Shown here piece after piece: positions 34,107 to 42,943 of a DNA stretch of 64,000 nt (positions are counted from its first letter, which is position 1; each line of letters begins with the position of its first letter). The position numbers were made by a program, and so were the translations under genes. Where the stretch lies: the NCBI RefSeq assembly GCF_014172375.1, contig NZ_WNXD01000002.1:1178001-1242000 (forward strand), written 5' to 3'. The notes beneath the pieces are model-generated. The model searched no databases. It saw only the letters and a list, made by a program, of their open reading frames with translations, and was not told where the DNA came from. Source of the stretch: Pedobacter planticolens (GTDB taxonomy: Bacteria; Bacteroidota; Bacteroidia; Sphingobacteriales; Sphingobacteriaceae).

Positions 34107-37100
34107 ATGTTAGGATTTTTAGCCAAAATATTTGGAAGCAAATCAGAAAGAGATATTAAAGCATTACAGCCTTTAGTAACACAAATTAACGAAGAGTACG
34201 CAAAACTTTCGTCATTAAGCAACGACGAATTACGCCATAAAACAATTGAGTTTAAAGCAACTATTGCTACGGCATTAGCCGATATTGATGCGAAAATTGC
34301 AGATACCAAACTTAAAGCAGAAGCACAAGATTTAGCGTTACATGAAAAAACCGCTTTATACGATGAGGTTGATGCGCTTATTAAAGAACGCGATGTAGAA
34401 TTAGAAAAAGTGCTATTGCAAATTTTACCAGCTGCTTTTGCAGTTGTAAAAGATACTTCTCGTCGTTTAAGCGAAAACGAACAATTAGAAGTTACCGCTA
34501 CACAATTTGATAGAGATTATGCAGCTCGCAAAAGCAATGTAAAAATTGTTGGCGATAAAGCATTTTGGGCTAACAAATGGGATGCATCAGGTACAGAAGT
34601 AGTTTGGAACATGGTTCACTATGATGTACAGTTGATCGGTGGTATGGTTTTAAATAGCGGTAAAATCGCCGAGATGGCAACTGGTGAGGGTAAAACCTTA
34701 GTAAGTACATTGCCGGCTTATTTAAATGCATTAGCTGGACAAGGGGTTCACATTGTAACCGTGAATGATTATTTAGCTCGTCGTGATAGTGAGTGGAATG
34801 GCCCGTTATTCGAGTTTCATGGTATAAGTGTAGATTGTATTGATAAACACGAACCGAACTCACAAGAACGTAGAAACGCTTACTTAGCAGATATTACTTA
34901 CGGAACAAATAACGAATTTGGTTTCGATTATTTGCGTGACAACATGTCGCAAACGCCAGATCAATTGGTGCAACGCAAATTGCATTTTGCAATGGTAGAT
35001 GAGGTCGATTCAGTATTAATTGATGATGCTCGTACACCACTAATTATTTCTGGACCAGTTCCTTTCGGAGATCAACATGAATTTCATGAGTTAAAACCAC
35101 GTATCGAACGTTTAGTAAACGCTCAAAAAACGTATGTTTCATCGGCATTAAACGAAGCGAAAAAATTAATTAACGATGGTAAAACTGGAACTGAAGAAGG
35201 TGAAGGTGGTTTAGCATTATTACGTGCTCATCGTGGTTTGCCAAAAAGTAAAGCCTTAATTAAGTTTTTAAGTGAAGGTAGTGTTAGACAAACTTTGCTG
35301 AAAACTGAAAATCATTATATGGCAGATCAGTCTAAGAATATGCCTAAGGTAGATTCGGAGTTGTTCTTTTATATCGATGAAAAAAATAATCAGGTAGAAT
35401 TAACGGAAAAAGGGATTGAATTAATTACCCAACAGGGTGAAGATGCTCATTTCTTTGTATTGCCAGATGTAGGTACAGAAATTGCCGAAATCGAGAAGTC
35501 GAGTTTATCTAGCGAAGAAAAAATTGCTAAAAAAGATAGTTTAATGCGTGATTATTCTGTAAAAGCAGAACGTATTCACTCGGTAAATCAATTGTTAAAA
35601 GCCTATACCTTATTTGAAATCGATGTAGAATATATCATAGATGAAGGTAAAATTAAAATTGTTGATGAGCAGACTGGTCGTATTATGGATGGCCGTCGTT
35701 ACTCTGATGGTTTGCACCAAGCAATTGAGGCTAAAGAGAATGTAAAAGTAGAAGATGCATCTCAAACTTATGCAACGGTTACTTTGCAAAACTTCTTCCG
35801 TATGTATCACAAGTTGTGCGGTATGACGGGTACAGCAACTACAGAAGCTGGTGAGTTTTGGTCTATTTACAAATTGGATGTGGTAGAAATTCCAACCAAT
35901 CGTGTAATGGCTCGTAAAGATGAGCAAGATTATGTATACCGTACTATTCGCGAAAAATACAATGCAGTTGCAGAAGAAATCGTAAAATTAACTGAAGCTG
36001 GCCGCCCAGTGTTGGTAGGTACAACATCGGTTGAGATTTCTGAATTATTAAGTCGTATGCTTAAACTTCGTGGAATTAAACACAATGTGTTAAATGCGAA
36101 AATGCACCAAAAAGAAGCGGATATTGTTGCAGAAGCTGGTCAAGCAGGAACAGTAACAATTGCAACGAATATGGCTGGTCGTGGTACGGATATTAAATTA
36201 GGTGCAGGCGTTAAAGAAGCTGGAGGTTTAGCAATTGTTGGTACAGAACGTCATGAATCTCGTCGTGTAGATAGACAGTTACGTGGTCGTGCCGGTCGTC
36301 AAGGAGATCCAGGAACTTCACAATTCTTTGTATCGTTAGAAGATAATTTAATGCGTTTATTTGGTTCAGAGCGTATTTCTAACATCATGGTAAAAATGGG
36401 AATTGAAGATGGAGAAGTAATTCAACATTCTATGATCACCAATTCTATCGAGCGAGCTCAGAAAAAAGTTGAAGAAAATAACTTTGGCGTTCGTAAACGT
36501 TTGTTAGAATACGATGATGTAATGAACTCACAACGTACGGTTATTTATGCTAAACGTCGCAATGCTTTATTTGGCGATCGTTTAGATGTAGATATGAACA
36601 ATATGGTGTTTGATGTTGCTGAAGATATTGTAACCGAATATAAAGAAGAAGGTAATTACGAAGGCTTTAGATTAGAAGTAATTAAAAACTTCTCAGCAGA
36701 TACTGCAATTTCAGAAAACGATTTTAGCTCGAAAAATATTCATGTTTTAACAGATACTTTATTCGAAGAAGTAACAACTTTCTATGCTCGTAAATCTGAA
36801 GGCATTATTAATCAATCAATGCAGGTTTTAAAACAGGTTTTCGCAGAGCGAGGAGAACAAATTGAGCAAATTGTTGTGCCGTTTACAGATGGTATTCGCC
36901 ATATTCAAGTGCCAGTTGATTTGAAAAAAGCAATTGCAAACAATGGTCGTGAAGTAACGAAAGCTTTCGAACAAACAATTATTCTTGCTTTAATTGATGA
37001 TAGTTGGAAAGAGCATTTACGTGAAATGGATGAGTTAAAACAATCTGTACAAAATGCTGTTTACGAACAAAAAGACCCATTAATTATCTATAAAATGGAA

Positions 37101-37415
37101 GCTTTCAATTTATTTAAAAGCATGTTAAATGTGGTAAATAAAGAAGTGGTAAGTTTCTTATATAAAGGTGGTATTCCAGTTCAGCAAGATGCAGATGACG
37201 TTAGAGAAGTTAAAGCGCCAAGAAAAGAAAAAAGCAAACTACAAATGTCAAGACCAGAATTTGGTGAACCAAGTAGCAGCGCAATGGGTATGGAAGATAC
37301 CAGAGAAATGGCACCACCACAACCAATTCGCAAAGAAGCTACGGTTGGTAGAAATGAACCTTGTCCTTGTGGTAGTGGCAAAAAGTTCAAAAATTGTCAC
37401 GGTGCAAACGGATAA
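34107..37415 (+). CDS. secA: Protein translocase ATPase SecA
   Basis: 1102 residues, long compared with about 900 in E. coli, as in other Bacteroidota because of an insertion around residues 330-480. Blocks in order: [16 protein letters not shown], the Walker [85 protein letters not shown], and a C-terminal SEC-C zinc motif ([17 protein letters not shown]). SecA drives preproteins through SecYEG with ATP. The secG gene is also in this window, about 19 kb away. A strong terminator follows at 37432. Confidence 0.98.
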   Translation: MLGFLAKIFGSKSERDIKALQPLVTQINEEYAKLSSLSNDELRHKTIEFKATIATALADIDAKIADTKLKAEAQDLALHEKTALYDEVDALIKERDVELEKVLLQILPAAFAVVKDTSRRLSENEQLEVTATQFDRDYAARKSNVKIVGDKAFWANKWDASGTEVVWNMVHYDVQLIGGMVLNSGKIAEMATGEGKTLVSTLPAYLNALAGQGVHIVTVNDYLARRDSEWNGPLFEFHGISVDCIDKHEPNSQERRNAYLADITYGTNNEFGFDYLRDNMSQTPDQLVQRKLHFAMVDEVDSVLIDDARTPLIISGPVPFGDQHEFHELKPRIERLVNAQKTYVSSALNEAKKLINDGKTGTEEGEGGLALLRAHRGLPKSKALIKFLSEGSVRQTLLKTENHYMADQSKNMPKVDSELFFYIDEKNNQVELTEKGIELITQQGEDAHFFVLPDVGTEIAEIEKSSLSSEEKIAKKDSLMRDYSVKAERIHSVNQLLKAYTLFEIDVEYIIDEGKIKIVDEQTGRIMDGRRYSDGLHQAIEAKENVKVEDASQTYATVTLQNFFRMYHKLCGMTGTATTEAGEFWSIYKLDVVEIPTNRVMARKDEQDYVYRTIREKYNAVAEEIVKLTEAGRPVLVGTTSVEISELLSRMLKLRGIKHNVLNAKMHQKEADIVAEAGQAGTVTIATNMAGRGTDIKLGAGVKEAGGLAIVGTERHESRRVDRQLRGRAGRQGDPGTSQFFVSLEDNLMRLFGSERISNIMVKMGIEDGEVIQHSMITNSIERAQKKVEENNFGVRKRLLEYDDVMNSQRTVIYAKRRNALFGDRLDVDMNNMVFDVAEDIVTEYKEEGNYEGFRLEVIKNFSADTAISENDFSSKNIHVLTDTLFEEVTTFYARKSEGIINQSMQVLKQVFAERGEQIEQIVVPFTDGIRHIQVPVDLKKAIANNGREVTKAFEQTIILALIDDSWKEHLREMDELKQSVQNAVYEQKDPLIIYKMEAFNLFKSMLNVVNKEVVSFLYKGGIPVQQDADDVREVKAPRKEKSKLQMSRPEFGEPSSSAMGMEDTREMAPPQPIRKEATVGRNEPCPCGSGKKFKNCHGANG

Positions 37416-37431
37416 TTTGTAATACCAGATA

Positions 37432-37470
37432 AGAATGCCGAATTTTGTAAAAAGTTCGGCATTCTTTTTT
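37432..37470 (+). terminator. Terminator of secA
   Basis: AGAATGCCGAA (37432-37442) pairs with TTCGGCATTCT (37455-37465), followed by a T run. It begins 17 bases after the secA stop. Confidence 0.92.
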
Positions 37471-37519
37471 AAATCCCTCGTCATTGGGAGTAAAACGACT
37501 GCAATCTATCTTAGTAACT

Positions 37520-37960
37520 ATGATGAAAATTTATCTATCTATTATTTTTCTACTGTGCATCCAATTTTCTTTTGCTCAAACCAAAGGTGAAGTTACGGTT
37601 GTTAAAGATCCATTAATAGATAGTTTAATCGCAAAGCGGATTGAATTAAATAAGAAAAAACCGACAACTACCAATCCAACCAGTACTGCAATAGTTTCTG
37701 ATATGGGTTATAGAGTGCAAGTTTTTTATGGCTCTGATAGACGAGAAGCTTTTAACGAACAAAGTAGATTTAAAGCAATTTACCCTAGATTACGAACATA
37801 TATTAGCTACAAAGAACCCAACTATTATTTACGCGTAGGCGATTTCAGAACCCGATTGGATGCGCAACGTTTATTAAACGAACTGAAAGCAAATTTCCCG
37901 ACGCTGTTTATTTTCAGAGAAAAGATAAATGCGCCAGATTTAGATGAGGTAAATAAATAG
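37520..37960 (+). CDS. SPOR-domain protein
   Basis: 146 residues from ATG 37520 (MMKIYLSIIFLLCIQFSFAQ, signal peptide); the frame extends upstream to 37484, but without a better start. After a short linker, MGYRVQVFYGSDRREAFNEQ and YYLRVGDFRTRLDAQRLLNELK form a SPOR domain (about residues 68-135), which binds peptidoglycan stripped of stem peptides, typically at the division site. The protein would be periplasmic. It is the first gene after secA and 20 bases upstream of the amidohydrolase gene. Confidence 0.85.
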   Translation: MMKIYLSIIFLLCIQFSFAQTKGEVTVVKDPLIDSLIAKRIELNKKKPTTTNPTSTAIVSDMGYRVQVFYGSDRREAFNEQSRFKAIYPRLRTYISYKEPNYYLRVGDFRTRLDAQRLLNELKANFPTLFIFREKINAPDLDEVNK

Positions 37961-37980
37961 AGCTCCTAACAAATAGATTT

Positions 37981-39162
37981 ATGAAACAGAAGATACAAGA
38001 ATTATCCGCTAAAATATATAACGATGTTGTTGGTTATCGCCATCATATTCATGCTAATCCAGAACTTTCTTTTAAAGAATTTCAAACTTCACTGTTTATC
38101 AAAGATAAGCTAACGAAATGGGGAATTGAATTTACAGATATGGCAAATACGGGTATTGTAGGGTTAATTAAAGGCAAAATCCCATCAGAAAATATCATCG
38201 CCTTGCGTGCCGATATGGATGCATTACCTATTCATGAAGCGAATGATAAACCATATCGTTCTAAAAACCAGGGGGTAATGCATGCGTGTGGACATGATGT
38301 GCATAGTTCATCACTTTTAGGAACTGCTTACATTTTAAATCAATTAAAAGACGAATTTGCAGGTACGATTAAACTAGTTTTTCAGCCAGCAGAAGAAGTT
38401 TTACCAGGTGGTGCGAGCATTATGATTAAAGAAGGAGTGCTCGAAAATCCAAAGCCGCAAGCCATCGTCGGGCAACATGTAATGCCGTTAATCGAAACCG
38501 GTAAAGTAGGTTTTCGTTCAGGTATTTATATGGCATCAACTGATGAATTATACGTAACTGTTCATGGAAAGGGTGGTCATGGTGCACAACCACATCAAAA
38601 TATAGACCCAATTTTAATTACAGCCCATATCATCGTCGCATTACAGCAAATTGTTAGTCGCAATGCAGATCCTCGTTTACCTTCGGTACTTTCTTTTGGT
38701 AAAGTGAATGCAAATGGTGCAACGAATATTATTCCTAATGAGGTAAAACTAGAAGGAACTTTTAGAACACTAAATGAAGATTGGAGAAATGAAGCGCATA
38801 AGCTGATGAAGAAAATGGCGGAAGGCATTGCAGAAAGCATGGGTGGAAGTTGCGATTTTACAATTATGCGTGGGTATCCATTTTTAATTAACGAAGAAAA
38901 ATTAACTGCAAATGCCCGTACTTTTGCTGAAGATTATTTAGGAAAAGAAAACGTGATCGATTTAGATATTTGGATGGCTGCCGAAGATTTTGCGTATTAT
39001 TCGCAAGTTACAGATGCTTGTTTTTATCGTTTAGGAACTGGAAATGCCGAAAAAGGAACAACCTATTCGGTTCATACACCAAACTTCGATATTGATGAAG
39101 ATGCTTTAAAAACTTCAACAGGGTTGATGGCTTATATCGCTCTAAAACAGCTCGGAAATTAA
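37981..39162 (+). CDS. M20-family amidohydrolase (cytoplasmic)
   Basis: 393 residues, no signal peptide. M20D features: YRHHIHANPELSFKE, RADMDALPIHE, MHACGHDVHSSSLLGTAY (metal ligands Cys/His/His), FQPAEEVLPGGASIM with the catalytic Glu pair, IVGQHVMPLI, and GGHGAQPHQNIDPI from the dimerisation domain. Such enzymes remove acyl groups from amino acids (hippurate, N-acetyl amino acids, N-acetyldiaminopimelate, IAA conjugates). A signal-peptide-bearing paralogue is at 53693-55000. It follows the SPOR gene by 20 bases. The substrate is unknown. Confidence 0.92.
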   Translation: MKQKIQELSAKIYNDVVGYRHHIHANPELSFKEFQTSLFIKDKLTKWGIEFTDMANTGIVGLIKGKIPSENIIALRADMDALPIHEANDKPYRSKNQGVMHACGHDVHSSSLLGTAYILNQLKDEFAGTIKLVFQPAEEVLPGGASIMIKEGVLENPKPQAIVGQHVMPLIETGKVGFRSGIYMASTDELYVTVHGKGGHGAQPHQNIDPILITAHIIVALQQIVSRNADPRLPSVLSFGKVNANGATNIIPNEVKLEGTFRTLNEDWRNEAHKLMKKMAEGIAESMGGSCDFTIMRGYPFLINEEKLTANARTFAEDYLGKENVIDLDIWMAAEDFAYYSQVTDACFYRLGTGNAEKGTTYSVHTPNFDIDEDALKTSTGLMAYIALKQLGN

Positions 39163-39227
39163 TTAAGAACCTTCCCGATTTTAAATAGCTATTTTAAAAG
39201 GGGCAAGATTTTTGCATTTAAAAAAAC

Positions 39228-40172
39228 ATGAAAAAAATAGTTCTATTATTAGCTTTATCTATTTTCTTTTTCAAAGCTAATAGTCAAGAAATTCCACGTT
39301 TTAATCCGGATACGATCAAAACTATCCAGCTAGACTCTGTGGTTGTTATCAAAGCACAGCGTTTAAATGTAGAACGATTTATCAACGCCATTATCAACGA
39401 TACAAGTTTTTATCAGGCATTTCGCAACATGAAAAAATTCTCTTTCATCGCTGAAAATAGAATTTATACCTACGATAAAAATAACAAAGTTGATGGAAAA
39501 GTGTACAGGAAAATCAAGCATAATAACGATGGCCCTTACAAAATGGAATATTTGGTAAAGGAAGACAACGGTAAAATTTACAAGAAGAATGGTAAATATC
39601 AGTTGTACACCGTAGAAATGTTCGATTTTATTTTCATGAATGCTTACAACACAGATTTTGTGCCAAATGCTCCTGCTAGTGATGGTAAAGGAGGCACGAA
39701 TGAAAGTTATAAGGATAAATTAAAAACCTTGATTTTTAATCCTGGAAGACCAATTAAAGGCCTGCCATTTATTGGCGGAAAAACACAAATATTTACAGCA
39801 AATATGCGTCAATATTACGATTATACCTTTTATAGTGGAACTTATCTAGATTCAATTCCTGTATATCGATTTAAAATTTCTGTAAAACCAGATTTAAGTA
39901 GTTGGACAAAAGATGGCTTAATGATTAAAGAATTAGTGACCATTTTTGACAAAAGAAATTTCGAAATTCTTGGGCGTTATGTTGATATGAAATACAGTAA
40001 TATGTTATTTGACTTTGATGTGCAAATGAATATCGAAATGAGTTATTTTGATGAAGTTAAACTGCCTACTAAAATCACCTATCAAGGTAATTGGGATTAT
40101 CCTTTTAAGAAAGAAGAAAGAGCAAGTTTCTTGGTGGTGCACAAAGATTATAAGTTAGCTAGAGGAAAGTAA
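39228..40172 (+). CDS. Exported hypothetical protein (314 aa)
   Basis: A signal peptide (MKKIVLLLALSIFFFKANSQ) is followed by a beta-rich domain without a name that I can assign. Recognisable blocks are SVVVIKAQRLNVERFINAI, a YKMEYLVKEDNGKIY strand pair and a C-terminal half (MIKELVTIFDKRNFEILGRYVDMKYS) reminiscent of outer-membrane lipoprotein-sorting-like folds found in Bacteroidota. No lipobox. It stands alone between the M20 gene and the serine hydrolase, with about 65 and 100 base spacers. The function is unknown; a periplasmic or outer-membrane location is likely. Confidence 0.6.
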   Translation: MKKIVLLLALSIFFFKANSQEIPRFNPDTIKTIQLDSVVVIKAQRLNVERFINAIINDTSFYQAFRNMKKFSFIAENRIYTYDKNNKVDGKVYRKIKHNNDGPYKMEYLVKEDNGKIYKKNGKYQLYTVEMFDFIFMNAYNTDFVPNAPASDGKGGTNESYKDKLKTLIFNPGRPIKGLPFIGGKTQIFTANMRQYYDYTFYSGTYLDSIPVYRFKISVKPDLSSWTKDGLMIKELVTIFDKRNFEILGRYVDMKYSNMLFDFDVQMNIEMSYFDEVKLPTKITYQGNWDYPFKKEERASFLVVHKDYKLARGK

Positions 40173-40273
40173 GTCTTAATCTAACACTGCACAACACTCT
40201 GTAACGACCTAGCTATTAGCCTCGCAAAAACGTAAAAGATTATTATCTTTAAACGTTTAAACAAAATCCCATT

Positions 40274-41836
40274 ATGCAATCACTTTATCGCACTAAAACA
40301 AAGTTGTTATTGGCTATTGCGCTGTTTTCGACTGGTAGCTTGCAAGCTCAAATTTTAACTTCTAAACAAATAGATAGCGTAGCTGAAAAAACCTTAAGTA
40401 CGTTTAATGTACCAGGCATTGCCGTTGCTGTTATTAAAGATGGCAAGGTTATTCACGCTAAAGGCTATGGCGTTCGTTCCATCAAAACAAATTTAAAAGT
40501 TGATGAAAACACACTTTTCGGAGTGGCATCAAACACAAAAGCATTTACTGCTGCGGCTTTAGGAATGTTAGTTGATGAGAAAAAATTAACATGGGATACG
40601 AAAGTAATAGATGTAATTCCGGAGTTTAAAATGTATGATCCGTATGTAACTAGCGAATTTACAGTAAGAGATTTGTTAACGCATCGTAGTGGTTTGGGTT
40701 TAGGCGCAGGCGATTTAATGATTTGGCCAGATTCATCAACAGTAGATAAAAAACAGTTGATTCATAACCTGAGATATTTGAAACCAGTTTCTTCGTTCCG
40801 TACAAAATACGATTACGATAATTTAATGTACATCGTAGCTGGAGATGTAGTAGCAAGAGTTTCTGGAATGACTTATGAAGATTTTATAGAAAGCAAAATT
40901 ATAAAACCTTTAGGCATGTCGAAAACTGCTGCATCGTGGTATCGTTTAAAAGATAAATCGAATGTAATTGATGGGCATGCGCCTTATGAAGATAAATTAT
41001 TGCCCGTTGGTTTAAGTTTTGGCGAAATTGCAAATGCTGCTGGTGGAATTTATTCTAGCGTAACCGATATGAGTAAATGGGTTATCGCAATGATTAATGG
41101 AGGAAAATACGGTGATAATTTAGATAAAAAATTATTCAGTTCTACTGTAGCAAGAGAACTTTGGACGCCACAAACAATTATTGCAGGCGGTAATCCGAGT
41201 AGTTTTAGCAGTTACGGATTGGGTTGGTTTTTAAGCTCAGTAAATGGAAAATTCCAAGCAACCCATACTGGTGGTTTATCTGGAATTGTAACGCAGGTTA
41301 CTATTTTGCCAGAACTCAAACTAGGAATTATCGTTTTAACCAATCAACAATCTGGTGCTGCATTTAATTCTATAACTAATTCTATTAAAGATGGTTATTT
41401 AGATATTAAAGGCATGGATAGAATTAAAACATATAACGATAATAGGTTAAGAAACGAAAAACAAGCAAAAGAAATTGTCGATAAAACTTGGGCAGATATC
41501 GCGACAGCACAAAAAGCAAATACTGCAAAACCTGATATTAAAAATTACTTCGGTACGTTTAAGGATGCGTGGTTTGGAGAAGTTACCATTAGTGAGGTAA
41601 ATGGTAAAATGCATTTTCAGGCAAAAAATTCACCAAAATTAAGAGGCGATATGACTTATTATAAAGGCAATACGTTTATTGTAAAATGGTACGATAGAAG
41701 TTTGGATGCGGATGCTTTTGTGAATTTCAGTTTAAATAATAACGCAATGGCGGATGGATTTAAATTGGAAGCGATTTCTCCTTTAACAGATTTTAGTTTC
41801 GATTTTCAGGATTTAGATTTTAAAATAACCAAATAA
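40274..41836 (+). CDS. Serine hydrolase of the class C beta-lactamase fold
   Basis: 520 residues with a signal peptide (KLLLAIALFSTGSLQAQ). Active-site motifs: SxxK in GVASNTKAFTAAALG, YxN in KYDYDNLMY, and HTG in ATHTGGLSGIV, the counterpart of KTG. Flanking blocks such as FTVRDLLTHRSGLG and GEIANAAGGIYSSVTDMSKWV are typical of the family. The C-terminal 110 residues form a DUF3471-like beta domain (YFGTFKDAWFGEVTISEVNGK). Members are D-aminopeptidases, esterases or penicillin-binding-like hydrolases in the periplasm; the substrate is not readable. It is followed after 6 bases by a GDSL hydrolase and is probably co-transcribed with it. Confidence 0.9.
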   Translation: MQSLYRTKTKLLLAIALFSTGSLQAQILTSKQIDSVAEKTLSTFNVPGIAVAVIKDGKVIHAKGYGVRSIKTNLKVDENTLFGVASNTKAFTAAALGMLVDEKKLTWDTKVIDVIPEFKMYDPYVTSEFTVRDLLTHRSGLGLGAGDLMIWPDSSTVDKKQLIHNLRYLKPVSSFRTKYDYDNLMYIVAGDVVARVSGMTYEDFIESKIIKPLGMSKTAASWYRLKDKSNVIDGHAPYEDKLLPVGLSFGEIANAAGGIYSSVTDMSKWVIAMINGGKYGDNLDKKLFSSTVARELWTPQTIIAGGNPSSFSSYGLGWFLSSVNGKFQATHTGGLSGIVTQVTILPELKLGIIVLTNQQSGAAFNSITNSIKDGYLDIKGMDRIKTYNDNRLRNEKQAKEIVDKTWADIATAQKANTAKPDIKNYFGTFKDAWFGEVTISEVNGKMHFQAKNSPKLRGDMTYYKGNTFIVKWYDRSLDADAFVNFSLNNNAMADGFKLEAISPLTDFSFDFQDLDFKITK

Positions 41837-41842
41837 AGAACG

Positions 41843-42508
41843 ATGGACAAATACCTTAAATCAGGAAGTTTAATAGCTGCAATTGCTATTTTATTTTTAA
41901 GCATAGCAATGAAACCAAAACATAAAAAAGTAATCTTCTTTGGTGATTCTATCACGCAACAGGGAATGAAAGCGAATGGCTATATCAGTTTATTAAAGAA
42001 AACGGTTGATTCTACGAAATTCGAATTAATTGGCGCCGGCATTGGAGGAAACAAAGTGTATGATCTTTATTTAAGATTGGAAGATGATGTGCTCAATAAA
42101 AAACCAGATTTAGTATTTATTTATGTGGGTATAAACGATGTTTGGCATAAACTGGGAGCCAGAACCGGAACTGATTATGATAAATATTTGAAATTTTATC
42201 AGGCATTAATTAATAAAATTCAAGCTAACGGAAGTAAAGTAGTATTGTGTACTCCTACTGTAATTGGAGAAAAGAAAAATGATGCAAACGAAGTTGATGC
42301 AGATTTAAATAAATATGCTGCTGGAGTTAGAGAATTAGCAGTGAAAAATAATCTTCCACTTTGCGATTTAAGAAAAGCTTTTACAGCCTATGAAGTAGCA
42401 AATAACTCAGAAGATAAAGAAAAAGGTGTTTTAACAGTAGATAAAGTACATTTAAATGATATAGGTAACCAATTAGTTGCTGATACGATGTTACCTTTTA
42501 TTAAGTAG
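41843..42508 (+). CDS. SGNH/GDSL-family hydrolase
   Basis: 221 residues with an N-terminal hydrophobic anchor (GSLIAAIAILFLSIAM). The four SGNH blocks are present: I FFGDSITQQG with the nucleophile Ser, II GIGGNKVYD (Gly), III YVGINDVWH (Asn), V DKVHLNDIGN (Asp/His). Proteins of this shape are esterases or lipases, often acting on acetylated glycans. The 6-base spacing to the serine hydrolase indicates an operon. Its stop is 9 bases before the inverted repeat that frames the GIY-YIG gene. Confidence 0.92.
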   Translation: MDKYLKSGSLIAAIAILFLSIAMKPKHKKVIFFGDSITQQGMKANGYISLLKKTVDSTKFELIGAGIGGNKVYDLYLRLEDDVLNKKPDLVFIYVGINDVWHKLGARTGTDYDKYLKFYQALINKIQANGSKVVLCTPTVIGEKKNDANEVDADLNKYAAGVRELAVKNNLPLCDLRKAFTAYEVANNSEDKEKGVLTVDKVHLNDIGNQLVADTMLPFIK

Positions 42509-42517
42509 AAGTATTGT

Positions 42518-42559
42518 CGTCATTGCGATCCCGATTTTTATCGGGAGAAGCAATCTTTT
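42518..42559. repeat. Left inverted repeat of the GIY-YIG element
   Basis: CGTCATTGCGA (42518-42528), a small hairpin (CCCGATTTTTATCGGG), then GAAGCAATCTTTT. It is the inverted counterpart of 42899-42933 on the far side of the GIY-YIG gene and has the same blocks as the palindrome at 46367-46448. Confidence 0.85.
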
Positions 42560-42582
42560 CTGAGGGGCAAATGATATAAATT

Positions 42583-42885
42583 ATGATGGTAAGAGGAGGA
42601 ACAGTTTATATTTTAACAAACTTTACACATACTACACTTTATACAGGAGTTACTTCAGAATTACTATTTAGAATAAAAGAACATAAAGAAAAATTATATC
42701 CGAGTTCATTTTCATCAAAATTTAATGTCGATGTGCTAGTTTATCATTCCTCTTTTTTAACAATAGAAGAGGCAATTGCTGAAGAAAAAAGGATTAAAGG
42801 TGGAAGTAGAGCAAAGAAAATAAAGTTAATACAAAGTATGAATCCTAATTGGAAGGATTTATGGGAAGAAGTAAAAGAGTGGTAA
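42583..42885 (+). CDS. GIY-YIG endonuclease-domain protein, likely part of a mobile repeat element
   Basis: 100 residues, one domain. VYILTN and LYTGVTS are the two halves of the GIY-YIG core, RIKEHK carries the catalytic arginine region and EEAIAEEKRIKGGSRAKKI contains the metal-binding Glu of the UvrC/URI-like single-domain group. There is no DNA-binding partner domain. The gene has a GGAGGA-rich 5' end and sits alone between inverted repeats (42518-42559, 42899-42933), separating a GDSL hydrolase from dnaG. Proteins of this group are frequent in Bacteroidota and of unclear function. The flanking repeats suggest that it acts on or moves with them, as RAYTs do with REPs. Confidence 0.9.
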   Translation: MMVRGGTVYILTNFTHTTLYTGVTSELLFRIKEHKEKLYPSSFSSKFNVDVLVYHSSFLTIEEAIAEEKRIKGGSRAKKIKLIQSMNPNWKDLWEEVKEW

Positions 42886-42898
42886 TCTTGACAAGCAT

Positions 42899-42933
42899 GA
42901 AAGATTGCTTCGTCATACCTCCTCGCAATGACG
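42899..42933. repeat. Right inverted repeat of the GIY-YIG element
   Basis: GAAAGATTGCTTCG (from 42899), a short spacer, then TCGCAATGACG (42923-42933). Both blocks are the reverse complement of those in the left copy and in the same mirrored order. DnaG starts 11 bases later. Confidence 0.85.
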
Positions 42934-42943
42934 ATATAACACT

